Assembly (NCBI GenBank): GCA_020629935.1
Contig: JAHDCJ010000037.1
Coordinates: 1-43,909, forward strand
DNA from: Saprospiraceae bacterium
GTDB lineage: Bacteria; Bacteroidota; Bacteroidia; Chitinophagales; Saprospiraceae
Length of the DNA stretch: 43,909 nucleotides
Reading direction: 5' to 3'
Part shown: piece after piece, positions 32,622 through 40,984 of the stretch
Layout of the letters: every line of letters starts with the position of its first letter
Position numbering within the stretch: position 1 is the stretch's first letter
Program-made: the position numbers and the translations under genes
The notes under the pieces: generated by a model
Seen by the model: the letters and a program-made list of their open reading frames with translations, nothing else
Told to the model about the DNA's origin: nothing
Databases searched by the model: none

Positions 32622-32861
32622 ATGGCAAAGAAAAACGACGATAAAGACAAGGAAAAAGATCCGCAAATGAATGAAGATCTTAAAGGATTTGAAATTGGAA
32701 TCAACGAATTCGGAGAAATTGTGAGTACCCTTAGTGTAGATAAACTCAATAATTTTCTGGATAAAAACGTGGAAGATAAAAAATTGAAAAACCAAGTTGA
32801 TGATGAACCGCTAGACGAAGAAAAAGAAGAGGAAGACGATTCTTTATTCGGAAAAGAATAA
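32622..32861 (+). CDS. Small acidic-tailed protein of unknown function
   Basis: 79 residues with many Lys at the start (MAKKNDDKDKEKDP) and an acidic end (DEEKEEEDDSLFGKE). The middle segment (GFEIGINEFGEIVSTLSVDKLN) is the only part that looks folded. It lies 22 bp downstream of gltX, so it is probably co-transcribed. Similar short charged proteins follow gltX in other Bacteroidota. No function is recognised, and it may be an adaptor or chaperone tail. Confidence 0.6.
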   Translation: MAKKNDDKDKEKDPQMNEDLKGFEIGINEFGEIVSTLSVDKLNNFLDKNVEDKKLKNQVDDEPLDEEKEEEDDSLFGKE

Positions 32862-32929
32862 ACTAGCAAATACCAAAATCAATTGGGCGTTGAGAAAAAT
32901 CCTTGTGCTTTTATTCAATATATTCGTGC

Positions 32930-34111
32930 ATGAAGTTTCAAATTTGTACGCTGCTACTCGTATTTTCCTGCCTTTACCTAAAGGCATGGCAAGGTCCCGT
33001 GATGCCCAAAACGTACATTGATGATCCTGGAAATTGCATTGCTGATGCAGGAAAAGATCAAAATATTTGCAACCAAACTTCTACATCCATCCATGCCAAA
33101 GTCCCCAATAAAAGTCGAAAAATAGGGGAGTGGACTCAAAGCAAATCGCAAGCAGAACTCGGAGTCAAAATCGAAGATCCAAAAATGCCAGAGACTATGG
33201 TGTTTGGATTAGAACCAGATCAAACGTATGAATTTATTTGGACACTATCCAATCCCCTTTGTCGGAATCAAGCATTTGATGAAGTAAAAATTACAAATCA
33301 TTCCACCCCAACGGAAATCGCCTTTGCAGGAGAAAATCAAATAAGTTGTGGTAGTAATACCGTATTGCTTAATGCGGACGCTCCACAATCAGGTCAAGGT
33401 CTTTGGTCGACCAACAATCAAAAAATAGAATTGGAGGAAGCCCATTTGTCAAATGCGCTCGTCATGGGCTTAAGCCCTGGAGAAAATACTTTGTATTGGT
33501 CGCTTTCGAGTACCTATTGTACTTCTTATAGCGTAGATTCTGTTACCATTTTCTACGAACCTGCTCCAGAAAAGAAATCCTTGAATTTTACGATTGCTAA
33601 AGATCAATCATTACCTATTTCACTAAATGAAGTGCAAAAGGCTTCAGATATGGTATTGCCTCATATTGAAATCAAAGAACCTCCCGCATTTGGTGATTTA
33701 AATTCATTAGGAGATGATTTTATTTACGAACCCATCAAAGAATTTGTAGGATTTGATCAATTAACTTTCCAAGCGTGTAGTGAAAAATGCCCCGATCTAT
33801 GTGCAGAAACCGAATGGGTGATTCAAATCAATGATGCCCTTGATTGCTTTATCCCTCAAGTAATTACTCCAAATGGAGATGGCGCAAATGATCGATTAGA
33901 AATTGATTGTATCCACGAATTTCCCAATGCAGAACTGATGATTTTTAATAGTATGGGGGAAAAAATATTCCAACAAAAATCGTATCAGAATGATTGGAAC
34001 GGACTTTATAAAGGAAAAGAATTGCCTACAGGCACATATTTATATATTTTAAATTTGAACAATACAACCAATGACGTCATTCAAGGCTTCTTTATGATAC
34101 ATAGATCTTAA
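32930..34111 (+). CDS. Type B T9SS-secreted protein with gliding-motility C-terminal domain
   Basis: 393 residues from the ATG at 32930; an in-frame TTG at 32903 is less likely. A signal peptide ends near residue 20 (LKAWQ). The mature part has tandem beta-sandwich modules of Ig type (repeated ADAGKDQNIC and AGENQISCGSNTVLLNA patterns). The last 87 residues are the CHU_C/gliding-motility-associated C-terminal domain (FIPQVITPNGDGANDRLEI, then YLYILNLNN), which is the sorting signal of type B substrates of the Type IX secretion system. It is exported to the surface and possibly handled by the PorP/SprF protein encoded 3 bp downstream. Confidence 0.9.
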   Translation: MKFQICTLLLVFSCLYLKAWQGPVMPKTYIDDPGNCIADAGKDQNICNQTSTSIHAKVPNKSRKIGEWTQSKSQAELGVKIEDPKMPETMVFGLEPDQTYEFIWTLSNPLCRNQAFDEVKITNHSTPTEIAFAGENQISCGSNTVLLNADAPQSGQGLWSTNNQKIELEEAHLSNALVMGLSPGENTLYWSLSSTYCTSYSVDSVTIFYEPAPEKKSLNFTIAKDQSLPISLNEVQKASDMVLPHIEIKEPPAFGDLNSLGDDFIYEPIKEFVGFDQLTFQACSEKCPDLCAETEWVIQINDALDCFIPQVITPNGDGANDRLEIDCIHEFPNAELMIFNSMGEKIFQQKSYQNDWNGLYKGKELPTGTYLYILNLNNTTNDVIQGFFMIHRS

Positions 34112-34114
34112 TCC

Positions 34115-35038
34115 ATGAAACAAATTTTATTTAGCATATTTCTTTTTACTTACTCGATTTCAATGTCGGGACAGCTTGAAATGGCTAAACATAACCTGTT
34201 ATATCATAAACTGGCCATCAATCCAGCCTATGCTGGCGCAGAAGATGTCTTGGCCTTCTCTGCCGCTTACCAAAGCAATTGGTCAAATTTTGAAGGTGCG
34301 CCATCTACAAAAATATTTAATGCGCATAGTCCTTTTCCTAGCAAACATGTTTCCATCGGTTTGCACACTCAATTTGGACAATTAGGGGCTACCCAATTTT
34401 GGGAAATCAATTTGTCTTATAACTATAGAATTAGCCTTGGAAAAGGAATCATGAGCTTTGGGGTCAACACCGTAACCGAATCTTATCGAATCAATTACTC
34501 AGGCCTTGCCGCAGCTAATTATGCAGATTTAGAATTACCACAATTTAATGCCTCTTATTATCTTTCTAATTATGGTACTGGGGTATATTATCGTACGGCC
34601 TCTTACTTTTTGGGCTTGTCCATTCCTAAACTCATTGATCGAAGTAAGGCCATTGAAGATAACTACATTATGGATTTAATGCGTGATGATTATCGAACGA
34701 CCTATTTGATGGCTGGTGGGGTACTACCTGTCCATCCCAAAGTAAAAATTGGTGCTTCTTTCCTCACTGGCTTTGGCCGAAATGGAACCTTTGAAAATAC
34801 GACACATCTCTACGGAATTTTCTTTAATACGCTTTGGCTTGGGATTACCCATAACACAGACGGCATGGTAGAAGGTATGGTACAAATCGAAGTTTCTCCA
34901 CGTATTCGTATAGGTTTCGGCCAAAATTTCAAAACAGGCTCTCTTCGAAATTATCATGATGGTAAATTTAATCTGATGGCCAATTATCGTTTTGTCCCTA
35001 GTCACCAACATCCAACTCAAAAATCTTTTTTATTTTAA
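34115..35038 (+). CDS. PorP/SprF family type IX secretion outer-membrane protein
   Basis: 307 residues. Signal peptide (MKQILFSIFLFTYSISMSGQ). The PorP/SprF hallmark (INPAYAGAEDVLAFSAAYQS) opens the beta-barrel, followed by regular strands (GLHTQFGQLGATQFWEINLS) and the late strand block RIRIGFGQNF. SprF-type proteins are outer-membrane partners needed to attach type B T9SS substrates to the surface. It starts 3 bp after the substrate gene, so the two form a dedicated pair. Confidence 0.92.
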   Translation: MKQILFSIFLFTYSISMSGQLEMAKHNLLYHKLAINPAYAGAEDVLAFSAAYQSNWSNFEGAPSTKIFNAHSPFPSKHVSIGLHTQFGQLGATQFWEINLSYNYRISLGKGIMSFGVNTVTESYRINYSGLAAANYADLELPQFNASYYLSNYGTGVYYRTASYFLGLSIPKLIDRSKAIEDNYIMDLMRDDYRTTYLMAGGVLPVHPKVKIGASFLTGFGRNGTFENTTHLYGIFFNTLWLGITHNTDGMVEGMVQIEVSPRIRIGFGQNFKTGSLRNYHDGKFNLMANYRFVPSHQHPTQKSFLF

Positions 35039-35330
35039 AATGAAAATATATTGGGCGGCAAATCCTTGCTATTCGCTTGTATCAGCCACTCTAGCCAGAT
35101 TTTCTGCATAGTCATCCCTAGTCTTCGCTAAGGCTCAGCCGTCGGGTTTCCTTGCATCAATATCTGTCTATAGCACCTGATATCGCTGCTATCAAGGCCG
35201 CAGTTTTCCGCTTTTCGAAAAAAATAATTGTTTACTTTAACTTCTGGTGCAACTAAACCATATTTGTACTGTCTTTAAAACGTATTTAGCTTGATCAACA
35301 CCAAACACAGTTAGAAATTACAAAAGCATT
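35039..35330. other. GC-richer intergenic block before the sigma gene
   Basis: 292 bp. The first 170 bp (35050-35215) are clearly more GC-rich than the surroundings. They contain no open frame that looks like a gene and no T-tract hairpin. They may be a dispersed intergenic repeat. The end of the region carries the sigma-gene promoter. Confidence 0.35.
35236..35266 (+). promoter_or_regulatory. Putative promoter of the ECF sigma operon
   Basis: TTTA at 35236-35239, 19 bp, then CATATTTG at 35259-35266: the TTTG-N19-TAnnTTTG arrangement with one mismatch in each element. Start near 35273, leader about 58 nt. Confidence 0.4.
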
Positions 35331-35903
35331 TTGAAATACACGGAGATACATCGCGACATTGTGGAAGCTTGTAAGGCCAAAGATCCTAGAGCGCAAAAAC
35401 GACTTTATGAATTGTACGCAGCAGCGATGTACAACATTTGTTTACGCATGCTAAATAATACACACGACGCAGAAGACATTTTACAAAATTCATTTATTGA
35501 TGTATTTTCAAAATTACATTACTTCCGATTTGATTCTTCCATTGGCGCCTGGATTAAACGAATTGTAGTAAACAATTGCATCAATTACTTGAAAAAGCGA
35601 AAATTAAATTTATTTGATACCGATGAACAGATCGAAGGAGAACAAATTTCTTCTTATGTGGAACAAGATCAAGAAGCCGTTTTGAATGTAGAAAAAATCA
35701 AATCAGCAATGACTCAACTTCCCGATGGATATCGAATCGTCTTTTCTCTTTATTTATTGGAAGGATACGATCATAAAGAAATCGCTTCGATCTTAAACGT
35801 AAGTGAATCGACTTCAAAATCACAATTTAATCGAGCAAAGAAAAAATTAAGAGCAATCATTTTATCAGAAGAAAATAATTCGACCAATGCAAGACCAGCT
35901 TGA
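35331..35903 (+). CDS. ECF-type RNA polymerase sigma factor
   Basis: 190 residues, probably from the TTG at 35331 because no ATG lies in frame nearby upstream and the next internal ATG would cut into region 2. Region 2 includes HDAEDILQNSFIDVFSKL, the -10-binding helix, and region 4 has YDHKEIASILNVSESTSKSQ with the helix-turn-helix. It directs RNA polymerase to stress-type promoters. The next gene overlaps by 17 bp and has the features of its membrane anti-sigma factor. The function is typical of Bacteroidota envelope regulation; the targets are unknown. Confidence 0.92.
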   Translation: MKYTEIHRDIVEACKAKDPRAQKRLYELYAAAMYNICLRMLNNTHDAEDILQNSFIDVFSKLHYFRFDSSIGAWIKRIVVNNCINYLKKRKLNLFDTDEQIEGEQISSYVEQDQEAVLNVEKIKSAMTQLPDGYRIVFSLYLLEGYDHKEIASILNVSESTSKSQFNRAKKKLRAIILSEENNSTNARPA

Positions 35904-36420
35904 AGATTTTGTACGGAAAAACCAAGATGCCTTTAATCAGGCTGTCCCAGACTCGAAACTTTGGGATGGGGTAGAAAAGGCCATCCAAGAACCACCTAAA
36001 GTGAGAAAACTTTGGAAGGTGACGAAGTTTGCCGCGGCCGTTTTGTTTCTCTTGTTAGTGGGTGTAGTGGTAGGTATGTATCTGGCAAATCAACAAATGT
36101 CAAATCAACAAGCAGAATATAATTTGCCTGAAGATTATAAAGAAACCCAAGTTTACTACACACAAAAAATAAATTTGAGTTTGAAAAAACTCGAAAATTA
36201 TCAACGAGATGAAACATTGGAAAAAGATCTTCAAGAATTAGATCAGTATGAAAAAGAGCTAAAAAAAGCATTAAAAGAATCCACTAATAAAGAACCTATT
36301 GTTCAAGCCATGATTGAAAATTATCAAACTAAAATTCAAATTTTAGAACGGGTCATTGAACGATTAGACCGGCAACCGGTAAACCATAAAAAAGTTAAAA
36401 ATGAAGGTATACAATTATAA
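35887..36420 (+). CDS. Membrane-anchored anti-sigma-like protein
   Basis: 177 residues. It has an N-terminal cytoplasmic region of about 45 residues (DQLEDFVRKNQDAFNQAVPD), one membrane helix (FAAAVLFLLLVGVVVGMYLA) and a periplasmic coiled coil (residues 85-165). There is no zinc-binding HxxxCxxC motif, so the sigma-binding surface must differ from classical ZAS domains. It overlaps the sigma gene by 17 bp and the DUF4097-like gene by 20 bp, so the three are one operon. The anti-sigma role is inferred from the operon and topology. Confidence 0.7.
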   Translation: MQDQLEDFVRKNQDAFNQAVPDSKLWDGVEKAIQEPPKVRKLWKVTKFAAAVLFLLLVGVVVGMYLANQQMSNQQAEYNLPEDYKETQVYYTQKINLSLKKLENYQRDETLEKDLQELDQYEKELKKALKESTNKEPIVQAMIENYQTKIQILERVIERLDRQPVNHKKVKNEGIQL

Positions 36421-37537
36421 AATCATCCTCTTTATTATTTGCTGTTTTGCTACCTTACAAAGCAAAGCTGCGCACGATAAAGAATACACCAAAGTAATTA
36501 AAAAATACTTTGACATGAATGCAGATGGTACACTCGAAATCCAAAATATGCATGGAGATATTGAAGTAAATATGTGGGATAAAAACGAAGTGAAATTTGA
36601 AATAACCATCTCCGCTGATGCGCGTTCAGAATCTAAAGCAGACGATATTTTTGATCGAATCGAAATTGATTTTTCCACAGATAAAAATTATATTATTGCA
36701 GAAACGGAATATTCTAAAAATAGAAAATGGGGGATGACTTGGGATTGGCCTTGGAATTGGGAAGATGCCTCTAGTCCTTCTGCTAAATTTGAAATTGATT
36801 ATGTGGTCCACGTGCCTAGCCAAGCAGCTATAAAAATTGAAAACAAATTTGGAGATGTGTCTTTAGGCGAAATTAAACAAGATGCAGAAATCGAAATGAA
36901 GTTTGGAAATCTAAAAATGGAAGATATACAAGGTCAGTTGGACTTAACACTCAGTCATGGAAATATTTCATATACCAATTCTAAAAAGACGAGAATCAAT
37001 TTAAATCATGCAAGCCTTCGAGCAAAAAAGATGGAAGATCTTGAAATCGAAAGTCAGTTTTCTCAAATTTATGTAGATGAAGTGGGCGATGTACGTTCTG
37101 AATCTCGAAATGACCGTTATGACATCGGTTTGGCCAAAGTCATCAAAAATCATGGACGATATGATGATTTCATTATTGGAACCTTAGATAAGGCCGATCT
37201 TGATGGAAAATATAGCGATTTTCGAATTGAAAAATTATTGAGGAATGGAGAGTTCGAAATAGATCATGGGGATTTAATCATTCGAAATGTTGCTTCGAAT
37301 TTTGATGAAATTAATATAAAAGGAGATCATGCCACGATTGATGTGCGACTAGAAGGTAAAAATTACTCTCTTGATATTGACGCAGAAAACACCACCGTTT
37401 CTTATCCTACCGAAGGCTTAACCGTAGAAGATGAATTTAGCGATGAAGATAAATTTAGACTTCGAGGTCAATTGGGTAATAGCGGGAAAGGAAAAATTCG
37501 AATCCGCACCGAATATGGCCGTGTTGACGTCGATTAA
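36401..37537 (+). CDS. Secreted DUF4097-like beta-helix protein
   Basis: 378 residues. Signal peptide (KIILFIICCFATLQSKAAHD). The mature part is a run of short repeated beta strands (for example TLEIQNMHGDIEVNMWDKNE, later NGEFEIDHGDLIIRN) typical of DUF4097/putative auto-transporter-adhesin head proteins, which form a right-handed beta helix at the cell surface or in the periplasm. It overlaps the anti-sigma-like gene by 20 bp. The third gene of a sigma/anti-sigma operon is often the envelope effector, but no enzymatic motif is visible. Confidence 0.8.
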   Translation: MKVYNYKIILFIICCFATLQSKAAHDKEYTKVIKKYFDMNADGTLEIQNMHGDIEVNMWDKNEVKFEITISADARSESKADDIFDRIEIDFSTDKNYIIAETEYSKNRKWGMTWDWPWNWEDASSPSAKFEIDYVVHVPSQAAIKIENKFGDVSLGEIKQDAEIEMKFGNLKMEDIQGQLDLTLSHGNISYTNSKKTRINLNHASLRAKKMEDLEIESQFSQIYVDEVGDVRSESRNDRYDIGLAKVIKNHGRYDDFIIGTLDKADLDGKYSDFRIEKLLRNGEFEIDHGDLIIRNVASNFDEINIKGDHATIDVRLEGKNYSLDIDAENTTVSYPTEGLTVEDEFSDEDKFRLRGQLGNSGKGKIRIRTEYGRVDVD

Positions 37538-37629
37538 TTTTTTCGAAGTAATAAAAATAAACACTCGATACAGAACACCAAAATTGTAAATAGGGTTATG
37601 CTACTATGGTAGAATAACTAGTGAGAGTG

Positions 37630-37667
37630 CCACGTTTCCTTAACATAATTAGGAACGTGGTTTTTTT
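37630..37667 (+). terminator. Rho-independent terminator of the sigma operon
   Basis: CCACGTTTCCT pairs with AGGAACGTGG (one bulged T; loop TAACATAATT) and is followed by seven T. It lies 93 bp after the stop of the DUF4097-like gene. Confidence 0.8.
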
Positions 37668-37748
37668 GTGTAGTAGATTACCTTCCACAATCGCATAGAA
37701 AACCATCGTTTTTTCTTATTTTGTCAACAGATCAAATTAAACAGACCT

Positions 37749-39140
37749 ATGCGGATTAAATTTTGTGGTGCAGCGCGAGTAGTTACAGGAAGTTGTCATT
37801 TATTGACTTTAGACAATGGGATGAAAATATTAATGGATTGTGGTTTGTATCAAGGCCGCGATAAGGATATGGAAGATTTTAATGCTTCTTTCCCATTCGA
37901 TCCTAAAACCATTGATATTATGGTGCTGTCACATGCACATATTGACCATACAGGGCGAATACCTAAATTGGTGAAAGATGGATTTGATGGCGATATATTA
38001 TGTACACATGCTACGCGAAGTCTTGCAGGAATTTTACTTCAAGATAGCGCACGTATTCAAGAACGGGATGCCTCATACCACAATAAAAAGTTTTCGCACC
38101 TTGGAAAAAAGACAGCTTTATACAATAGAAAAGACGCAAGAAAAGCCTTAGATAATTTTATCGGATTAAGCTATGATCGTTGGCATTTTGTCTGTGATGG
38201 GGTACGTTTATTGTTTAAAGATGCAGGCCACCTTTTAGGAAGTGCAAGCATTACATTGGAAATTACAGAAGTAGGAAAAGAGCCTGTTTTATTTGGGTTT
38301 ACAGGAGATGTAGGCCGACCGAATCGACCAATTTTGAGAAATCCAATCCAAATGCCTGAAGTAGATTATTTGATTTGTGAGTCTACCTATGGTAATCGGG
38401 ATCATGTGGATTCGATAGATGAGACGGATCGTTTTATGCGTATCATTACTCAAACTTGTATTGAAAATAAAGGAAAATTATTGATTCCTGCATTTAGTAT
38501 TGGACGAACACAAGAAATCGTTTATATGCTTGATCGCTTAGAAACGGCTGGTGTTTTACCTCACGTTCCCGTTTATGTAGATAGTCCTCTTGCGGTGAAT
38601 GCTACGCAAATATTTGGGGCACATCAGGAATGTTTTGATGAAGAACTTAGCGAGTATTTACTTCTTGATCCCAATCCTTTTGGCTTTAGTAATTTAAATT
38701 ATATTCGAAAGAAAGAAAAGTCGAAACGATTAAACAAATCTAAAGAGGGATGTATCATTGTAAGTTCTTCTGGTATGATGAATGCAGGCCGGAGTAAACA
38801 CCATTTGTACAATAGCATTGATGATGCGAAAAATGCAGTGATGTTGGTCGGTTATTGTGCGCCACACACTCCTGGAGGAAAATTAAAACGAGGAGCTAAA
38901 ACAGTAGATCTTTTTGGAAAATCTTGTCCTGTAAACTTAGATGTACATGTTATGGATTCTATTTCTGGACATGGTGATCGTCATGAAATCAAATGGTTTA
39001 TAAATAACCAACAGAAATTGAAAAAGATCTTTTTGGTACATGGAGAATATGATAGTCAATTTGCATTCAAGTCCTTTTTAGAAGACGCAGGTATGAAAAA
39101 CATAGAAATTCCAAGTCTAAATCAAGAATTTGAGCTATAA
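37749..39140 (+). CDS. Beta-CASP metallo-beta-lactamase fold RNA-type nuclease
   Basis: 463 residues. The metallo-beta-lactamase zinc motif is SHAHIDHTGR (His62, His64, Asp66, His67), with the start MRIKFCGAARVVTGSCHLL typical of the CPSF73/RNase J-like group. The beta-CASP features PAFSIGRTQEIVYML, SSSGMMNAGRSKHHL and GYCAPHTPGGKL follow, and the C-terminal RNA-specificity domain (SGHGDRHEIKWF, HGE) closes it. It is a cytoplasmic zinc-dependent RNA endo/exonuclease, probably in RNA processing. The gene stands alone between a terminator and the lipoprotein pair. Confidence 0.93.
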   Translation: MRIKFCGAARVVTGSCHLLTLDNGMKILMDCGLYQGRDKDMEDFNASFPFDPKTIDIMVLSHAHIDHTGRIPKLVKDGFDGDILCTHATRSLAGILLQDSARIQERDASYHNKKFSHLGKKTALYNRKDARKALDNFIGLSYDRWHFVCDGVRLLFKDAGHLLGSASITLEITEVGKEPVLFGFTGDVGRPNRPILRNPIQMPEVDYLICESTYGNRDHVDSIDETDRFMRIITQTCIENKGKLLIPAFSIGRTQEIVYMLDRLETAGVLPHVPVYVDSPLAVNATQIFGAHQECFDEELSEYLLLDPNPFGFSNLNYIRKKEKSKRLNKSKEGCIIVSSSGMMNAGRSKHHLYNSIDDAKNAVMLVGYCAPHTPGGKLKRGAKTVDLFGKSCPVNLDVHVMDSISGHGDRHEIKWFINNQQKLKKIFLVHGEYDSQFAFKSFLEDAGMKNIEIPSLNQEFEL

Positions 39141-39327
39141 TATAAATAAATTCATTTCTAAGCCTTACTAACTAAGGCCTATTACCTTAGGTATTAGATA
39201 TTTCCCTACTTTTTTGTCAAATTCCTTACCATTAGGAAAAGGGATTTTTCGTATCTTCGATTTCGGCATTTTTTTTGCTGATATTCAGCGAGTTTTGATG
39301 TGCAAGTTTAACCCAAATTTTCTTCAT

Positions 39328-40845
39328 ATGTATGTGATTCAACGCAGTTTTTGGTTATTTATAGGGCTAGTTTTATTATGGTCTGGATGCAAAAAGTTTA
39401 ATGCAGATGGAGTAAGTGTAGATAATTGGTCTCCTGATGTGGCTGCACCTCTTTTTACTACTTCCGTAACTGTGGAAGATTTACTAGAAAGCTATAAAGA
39501 AGAAGGGGCGAGTATTGAAGAAGATATGTCGGGACGTTTGACATTGGTTTATACAAATGAAGGATATTCAGTAGATTTAGCCGAATTATTTGAAGTGATT
39601 CCCAATATCGAATTTCCGCTTCCAGATAATGTATTTCCTTTTCCTTATGAATTGCCCAATAATATTGATATTCACTTCATCAATATCAAATCTGGAATTA
39701 TCAATTACGAAATTCTTTCTCCATTTTTTCAACAACTAAATGTGACGTTAAGGATTCCACAGATTGCTAAAGATGGAATTATCTTTGAAGAAACCTTTCC
39801 CGTTGGCTTTTTGCAAAATAATGGTTCATTCGATGTATCAGATTACGTACTCACTCCAACAAATGATACTTTATTTTTAGAGTATGAAGCTTATGATGCA
39901 AGCAATGGAGATACGATGGATTTGGATGGTTTAGTGGGACTAGAATTTTTAGACCTTAAACATAGTTATGCACAAGGTTATTTAGGAATGGGTACATACG
40001 AGACGCCAAGAGATACGATTGAAGTAGATTTTTTCGATTATTTTAGTTCAGGTACCGTATTTTTTGAAGAGCCGAGTTTAGAAGTGAAAATTAAAAATTC
40101 CTTTGGATTTCCTGTTCGAATGTTGTTTAATATTCTTCAAGCCGAAACAAGCGATGGCAATGTAATTCCTTTAGCAAATGCACAATTAGCGGATGGCATT
40201 GATTTTAATTATCCAACACTCTCTGAAGTAGGGCAGACTAAAGAGACTTCTTTTGTTATCGACCAAAATAATTCCAATTTAGAAAATATGATTGGACAGC
40301 CCATTCGGTATTTAGATTATGAAGTAGAGCCAGTGGCCAACCCATTAGGAGATACTTCGATCATTGGTTTTTTAACCGACACCAGTGCATTTTCTGTCGA
40401 TGTAGAATTACAACTTCCATTATATGGTAGAGCACAAAATTTTGCGTTTACCGATACCTTTGATGTAGACTTTTCGGAGTTAGATTTTGTGAATTCTGCT
40501 ACATTGAAATTGGTGACAGAAAATGGTTTTCCAATGGATGTGTATATGCAATTAGCTTTCTTAGATGAAGATGGGGTGGTGATTGATGAAATTTTAAATC
40601 CCTTTAATCATGTGATGACTGCCGCGCCAGTAGATGGTGATGGAAGAACCATCTCAACTAGTCGCAAAGAAACTTTTGCCCCAATTGAAGATTTACGATT
40701 TAGAGCATTGCGCAATCAAGCAAAATTTGTAGTTTTGCAGGGCAAATTTTCAACCACTATGGAAGGAACAGAATCTATCCGTGTGTATAAAGATTATGAA
40801 GTAACCGCAAAGTTGGGAATCATTGCAAATGTAGATCCACTTTAA
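39328..40845 (+). CDS. Large lipoprotein of unknown function, first of a tandem pair
   Basis: 505 residues from the ATG at 39328 (MYVIQRSFWLFIGLVLLW). The longer in-frame start at 39214 would put 38 residues before the signal peptide. The lipobox is WSGC, so the protein is anchored in the membrane. The mature part is rich in strands and Asp, with signature segments DNWSPDVAAPLFTTSVTVED near the N-terminus and NFNYPTLSEVGQTKETSF in the middle. It is highly similar to the next gene throughout. I recognise no domain. The pair precedes a DUF5723-like outer-membrane protein, so a cell-surface role is likely. Confidence 0.7.
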   Translation: MYVIQRSFWLFIGLVLLWSGCKKFNADGVSVDNWSPDVAAPLFTTSVTVEDLLESYKEEGASIEEDMSGRLTLVYTNEGYSVDLAELFEVIPNIEFPLPDNVFPFPYELPNNIDIHFINIKSGIINYEILSPFFQQLNVTLRIPQIAKDGIIFEETFPVGFLQNNGSFDVSDYVLTPTNDTLFLEYEAYDASNGDTMDLDGLVGLEFLDLKHSYAQGYLGMGTYETPRDTIEVDFFDYFSSGTVFFEEPSLEVKIKNSFGFPVRMLFNILQAETSDGNVIPLANAQLADGIDFNYPTLSEVGQTKETSFVIDQNNSNLENMIGQPIRYLDYEVEPVANPLGDTSIIGFLTDTSAFSVDVELQLPLYGRAQNFAFTDTFDVDFSELDFVNSATLKLVTENGFPMDVYMQLAFLDEDGVVIDEILNPFNHVMTAAPVDGDGRTISTSRKETFAPIEDLRFRALRNQAKFVVLQGKFSTTMEGTESIRVYKDYEVTAKLGIIANVDPL

Positions 40846-40984
40846 TCCAATATATTACCCTACCCATAAATTGGGAAGGGCCTTGTTTAACCTCTTTTCA
40901 TTGGGAAGTTTTGTGAAAACTTCTTTAAGAAACACCTTGTGTTTAAGGCCTAACCTGTATTTTTTTAGCATAAATAATGCAGCT

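Noticed and set aside
32544..32869. Overlapping minus-strand frames behind gltX
   Set aside because: They are shadows of gltX and the small charged gene; their Ser/Phe-rich translation mirrors Lys/Glu codons on the other strand.
40858..40877. Hairpin CCCTACCC / GGGAAGGG after the first large lipoprotein gene as a terminator
   Set aside because: There is no T tract after it and the stem has a mismatch. The downstream lipoprotein gene may be co-transcribed through it.
40905..40923. 8-bp inverted repeat GAAGTTTT / AAAACTTC upstream of the second large lipoprotein
   Set aside because: It is an isolated palindrome with no repeat elsewhere nearby and no clear link to a promoter; it is noted only.
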